Program-made: the position numbers and the translations under genes | Origin: Kocuria sp. | Lineage (GTDB): Bacteria > Actinomycetota > Actinomycetes > Actinomycetales > Micrococcaceae | Assembly: GCA_030453435.1 (NCBI GenBank) | Contig: JAKDKI010000070.1 | Span: 1-8,967, forward strand | DNA: 8,967 nt | Direction of reading: 5' to 3' | Part shown: piece after piece, positions 6,782 to 8,967 of the stretch | Numbering within the stretch: the first letter of the stretch is position 1 | Layout: every line of letters starts with the position of its first letter | The notes under the pieces: generated by a model | The model's input: only the letters and a program-made list of their open reading frames with translations | Told to the model about the DNA's origin: nothing | Databases searched by the model: none

Positions 6782-6792
6782 CGACTGTGCTA
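6777..6792. promoter_or_regulatory. TetR operator 1
   Basis: TAGCAC-GACT-GTGCTA is a perfect 6-bp inverted repeat with a 4-bp centre, of the size usual for TetR-type operators, between the regulator and its divergent target. It overlaps the TetR promoter and a possible plus-strand extended -10 (TGC-TAGCTT, 6788-6796). Confidence 0.75.
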
Positions 6793-6800
6793 GCTTTAAA

Positions 6801-6816
6801 TGGCACAAGCGTGCTA
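6801..6816. promoter_or_regulatory. TetR operator 2
   Basis: TGGCAC-AAGC-GTGCTA matches operator 1 with one arm mismatch and the same spacing; the two centres lie 24 bp apart. It covers the start site predicted from the plus-strand -10 at 6791-6796, so binding would repress the transporter gene. Confidence 0.7.
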
Positions 6817-6839
6817 ATTCCCCTAGGAAGGGCCATCCC

Positions 6840-7607
6840 ATGGAGACCGTCGGAGTTCTCACGGTTCTCGCGCTGGTGGATTCCACCAGTTTTGGAACCC
6901 TGCTCATCCCGATCTGGTTGCTCATGGCGCCCGGTCGGCTGAAGCTCGGCCGCCTACTCGTGTACTTGGCCACCGTTATCGCCGCGTACTTCGTGATCGG
7001 TGTGCTCATCATGCTGGGCGCCACGGCCTTCCTCGACGTTTTCGGCGAAACTCTGGAAACCCGCACCGCATACATCATTCAGTTGGTGCTGGGCATCGGC
7101 CTGGTCGTACTGAGCTACGTCATGGACCCGAACACCAAGCGGGCCAAACGCCGTGCCGCCGAGGGCGCGGCAGCCGGCGACGCGGCGTCGTCGCCCGGGG
7201 GCCGCATCTCTCGTTGGCGCGCTCGAATCCTGGGTGCCGACGGCGCTCCCACCGATGCCCGCGCCGGCGCCGGTTCACTGGCCGCGCTGATAGGCCTTGC
7301 CCTGGTGGGCGTCTCGCTCGAGGTGGCCACCATGGTCCCGTACTTGGCAGGCATCGGCATCATTTCATCCACCAGCCCGAGCTTGGCGATATCGCTACTC
7401 ATGCTGGCCGGGTACTGCCTGGTGATGATTGCACCGGCGGTGATCTTGACGCTCGGACGACTGGTTGCCCGCAACGCACTGGAGCGCCCGTTGTCCGCGC
7501 TGGACCGCTGGCTCACGAAGAATGCGCAGTCCACCACGGCATGGATCATCGGCATCGTGGGTGTGCTGCTGGCCATCAACGCGTTCGGGGTGTTGCAGTC
7601 GATGTAG
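6840..7607 (+). CDS. GAP/SfLAP-type membrane transporter (LysE superfamily)
   Basis: This complete 255-residue inner-membrane protein has hydrophobic segments at about 5-29, 40-65, 77-95, 146-172, 184-207 and 233-251. These form two groups of three helices split by a charged Ala/Arg/Gly loop (about 96-144). That layout, and the start (LTVLALVDSTSFGTLLIPIWLL), fit the GAP family, whose mycobacterial members (Sap) help move glycolipids such as sulfolipid or glycopeptidolipid. The family call is from pattern likeness, and the cargo here is unknown. A lipid or a toxic small molecule is possible, given the TetR control. AGGAAGGG (6825-6832) lies 7 nt before the ATG. Repressor operators lie directly upstream, so expression is probably induced by a ligand of the TetR protein. 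It converges on the S4-domain gene with a 66-bp gap. Confidence 0.85.
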   Translation: METVGVLTVLALVDSTSFGTLLIPIWLLMAPGRLKLGRLLVYLATVIAAYFVIGVLIMLGATAFLDVFGETLETRTAYIIQLVLGIGLVVLSYVMDPNTKRAKRRAAEGAAAGDAASSPGGRISRWRARILGADGAPTDARAGAGSLAALIGLALVGVSLEVATMVPYLAGIGIISSTSPSLAISLLMLAGYCLVMIAPAVILTLGRLVARNALERPLSALDRWLTKNAQSTTAWIIGIVGVLLAINAFGVLQSM

Positions 7608-7673
7608 CTGCACCCGCCCGAGCGCAGCAGTCACGTCGCACCCAATTCACATCGGCTACAAGACCTGAGCGAG

Positions 7674-8066
7674 TTAGCGCGAACCACCCAGGCCGCGCAG
7701 CCGCTCCATCTCGCGCCGATCCTTCTTGGTGGGCCTACCCGCACCGCGATCTCGACGGCCCACGGGAACGCTGAGTTCAGCCGGCCGCGGCGGCGAATGG
7801 TCGATGTAGCACTGCGCCGCCACCGGGGCGCCCACGCGCTTGACGATCAACTTGGTGACCTGGAATTCCTGCTGCCACCCGGGGCGCCTAACGGTGACTC
7901 GATCCCCCACACGAACGGGCTGGGCCGCCTTGACCGGCGCCGCATTAAGCCGCACGTGACCGGCCCGGCACGCAGTGGTCGCGGCGGAGCGGGTCTTGAA
8001 CAGACGGACCGACCACAACCACACATCCAGGCGCACACTGGTCGGTTCATTGGCATTCGCGGGCAT
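7674..8066 (-). CDS. S4-domain RNA-binding protein, Hsp15 (HslR)-like
   Basis: This complete 130-residue protein has an S4 RNA-binding domain at about 11-60, running VRLDVWLWSVRLFKTRSAA, then CRAGHVRLN and VRVGDRVTVR. This is the pattern of heat-shock protein 15. In E. coli that protein binds stalled 50S subunits carrying a peptidyl-tRNA and helps recycle them. The C-terminal tail is basic (GRRDRGAGRPTKKDRREMER, 103-122), as in actinobacterial relatives, and probably aids rRNA binding. The start is ATG 8066; no strong ribosome site is seen (only TTGGACC just before it), and no better in-frame start lies nearby. It stands alone between the convergent transporter gene and the divergent second aldehyde dehydrogenase. 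Confidence 0.9.
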   Translation of the reverse strand: MPANANEPTSVRLDVWLWSVRLFKTRSAATTACRAGHVRLNAAPVKAAQPVRVGDRVTVRRPGWQQEFQVTKLIVKRVGAPVAAQCYIDHSPPRPAELSVPVGRRDRGAGRPTKKDRREMERLRGLGGSR

Positions 8067-8156
8067 GGTCCAACGCTACTCGGGGCGCTCCGAGGCGGAA
8101 AATTCGGGGCCACGCAAGCCCACTTCGGGTGACCTATCGGAGGACTCTTAACGCAC

Positions 8157-8162
8157 TAAACT
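8157..8162 (+). promoter_or_regulatory. Possible -10 element for the second aldehyde dehydrogenase
   Basis: TAAACT fits the TANNNT pattern in the only AT-rich part of the gap (8147-8169). It would give a leader of about 80 nt carrying the palindrome and hairpin listed next. No good -35 was found at the usual distance. Confidence 0.35.
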
Positions 8163-8175
8163 AAAAGTGTTCGGG

Positions 8176-8186
8176 GTCACAGTGAC
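8176..8186. promoter_or_regulatory. GTCAC-A-GTGAC palindrome, candidate operator
   Basis: A perfect 11-bp palindrome lies just after the likely -10 of the second aldehyde dehydrogenase, where a repressor would act. Related half-sites GGTGACC (8128-8134) and GGTCAC (8241-8246) occur in the same gap. Confidence 0.4.
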
Positions 8187-8198
8187 GTGCCTCGGGCG

Positions 8199-8225
8199 CA
8201 GCGCCCGCGACGGACGCGGGCGCTG
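8199..8225 (+). other. GC-rich leader hairpin before the second aldehyde dehydrogenase
   Basis: The arms CAGCGCCCGCG (8199-8209) and CGCGGGCGCTG (8215-8225) are perfectly complementary over 11 bp around a 5-nt loop (ACGGA). It ends 8 nt before the ribosome-binding site AGGAG (8234-8238). A weaker competing stem, GGGC with GCCC, can form at 8194-8206. No U-tract follows, so a simple terminator is unlikely. A regulatory or mRNA-protecting role is possible. Confidence 0.5.
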
Positions 8226-8248
8226 GTGTGAACAGGAGATGGTCACTC

Positions 8249-8967
8249 ATGCTCAAGAATTTCATCAACAATTCCTACACCGAATCTTCATCCTCCGACT
8301 CGTTCGACCTGGTCAATCCGGCCACCGGGGAGGTCATCGACCAGTCCCCCAATTCCAATGAAGCTGACGTGGACGCCGCCTACGCCGCAGCCGCGGCGGC
8401 CGCCAAGGTATGGGGTCGCATGACCCCGAGTGCACGCCAGCTGGCACTGCTCAAGATCGCGGACGCCATCGAGGCCCGGGGAGCCGATCTTGTCGAAGCC
8501 CAGTCCCGCAATACCGGTCAACCCAAGTACTTGATCCAGTCCGAAGAAGTTGACGTTTCCGCAGACCAGATCCGATTCTTCGCCGGCGCTGCCCGCCTCT
8601 TGGAAGGCCTGGCGAGCGGCGAATACATGGAGGGCCTCAACTCGGTGATCCGCCGGGAGCCCATCGGCGTGGTCGGTCAGGTCACCCCGTGGAACTACCC
8701 CCTGATGATGGCCGTGTGGAAGGTGGGACCGGCACTGGCCGCGGGTAACACCATTGTCCTCAAGCCCTCGGACACCACACCCGAGTCCACCTTGCTGTTC
8801 GCGGAGATCGCCAGCGAGTTCCTCCCGGAGGGCACGTTCAACGTGGTTCTCGGCAACGGTCACACGGGTGAACTGGTCGTCTCGAACACGACCCCGGGTC
8901 TGGTGTCGATCACCGGTTCCGTGCGTGCGGGACTGTCCGTGGCGGCGTCGGCGGCCAAGAACCTGAC
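8249..8967 (+). CDS. Aldehyde dehydrogenase, gamma-aminobutyraldehyde dehydrogenase-like, 5' part only (runs off right edge)
   Basis: The frame starts at ATG 8249, with AGGAG 10 nt upstream, and stays open for 239 codons to the window edge, about half of a usual 470-480-residue enzyme. Visible features are VNPATGEVI near the N-terminus, the TPWNYP motif with Asn149, LKPSD with cofactor-binding Lys172, and ITGSV (221-225). The general-base Glu and the catalytic Cys are beyond the edge. The sequence style (FINNSY, GEYMEGLNSVIRREPIGVVGQVTPWNYPLMMAVWK split across 125-158) is like the gamma-aminobutyraldehyde/betaine-type dehydrogenases that oxidise 4-aminobutanal from putrescine to GABA. That substrate is inferred from family likeness. 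It differs in subfamily from the dehydrogenase at 1055-2512. The upstream leader carries a palindrome and a hairpin. Polyamine genes may follow outside the window. Confidence 0.9.
   Translation, partial: MLKNFINNSYTESSSSDSFDLVNPATGEVIDQSPNSNEADVDAAYAAAAAAAKVWGRMTPSARQLALLKIADAIEARGADLVEAQSRNTGQPKYLIQSEEVDVSADQIRFFAGAARLLEGLASGEYMEGLNSVIRREPIGVVGQVTPWNYPLMMAVWKVGPALAAGNTIVLKPSDTTPESTLLFAEIASEFLPEGTFNVVLGNGHTGELVVSNTTPGLVSITGSVRAGLSVAASAAKNL

Noticed and set aside
7603..7660. TGTAGC...GCTACA inverted repeat between the convergent transporter and S4-domain genes as a two-way terminator
   Set aside because: Only 6 bp pair across a loop of about 46 nt, with no U-tract, which is too weak to call.
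8288..8863. A 191-residue minus-strand frame antisense to the second aldehyde dehydrogenase
   Set aside because: The plus strand shows clear dehydrogenase motifs, and the antisense frame has no recognisable features.

Overview
The window looks like chromosomal DNA from a GC-rich actinobacterium. The best guess is the Micrococcaceae (Arthrobacter/Kocuria relatives), based on a DUF6318-type lipoprotein, a GAP/SfLAP-type membrane protein, an actinobacterial S4-domain protein and GC-rich codon use. The genus cannot be fixed from the sequence alone. I found no rRNA, tRNA, insertion sequence, CRISPR array or phage gene.

Layout from left to right. Positions 1-830 (minus strand) hold a DUF6318-like lipoprotein gene. 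Its 3' end overlaps the start of a second exported-protein gene that runs off the left edge. This end is clearly AT-richer than the rest (about 46% GC over 61-420 by hand count, against about 64% over 421-600). Positions 831-1054 are an AT-rich gap with a consensus DnaA box, a possible promoter for the lipoprotein and a strong hairpin terminator. Positions 1055-2512 (minus) encode a complete benzaldehyde-dehydrogenase-like enzyme. Positions 2668-3939 (minus) encode an EntS/DHA3-type MFS exporter. Divergent from it, 4043-5245 (plus) encodes a four-helix membrane protein with a long charged tail. Its stop codon interlocks with that of a convergent gene for an unknown multi-helix membrane protein (5242-5964, minus).

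Positions 6167-6766 (minus, TetR regulator) and 6840-7607 (plus, GAP/SfLAP-type transporter) form a divergent regulator/transporter pair. Their 73-bp intergenic region carries two TAGCAC-N4-GTGCTA-type operators nested in one larger palindrome. An extended -10 lies so close to the TetR ATG that its mRNA is predicted to be leaderless. Positions 7674-8066 (minus) encode an Hsp15-like S4 RNA-binding protein. At 8249 a second aldehyde dehydrogenase begins, resembling gamma-aminobutyraldehyde dehydrogenase and cut by the right edge. It sits behind a leader with a GTCAC/GTGAC palindrome and an 11-bp GC-rich hairpin.

Most of this is ordinary metabolism and transport. The parts most worth following are the compositionally distinct lipoprotein/exported-protein pair at the left edge, the compact TetR operator, the structured leader of the second dehydrogenase, and the unknown membrane protein with clustered Asp/His/Glu residues. 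I did not find clear evidence of a new multi-gene system.
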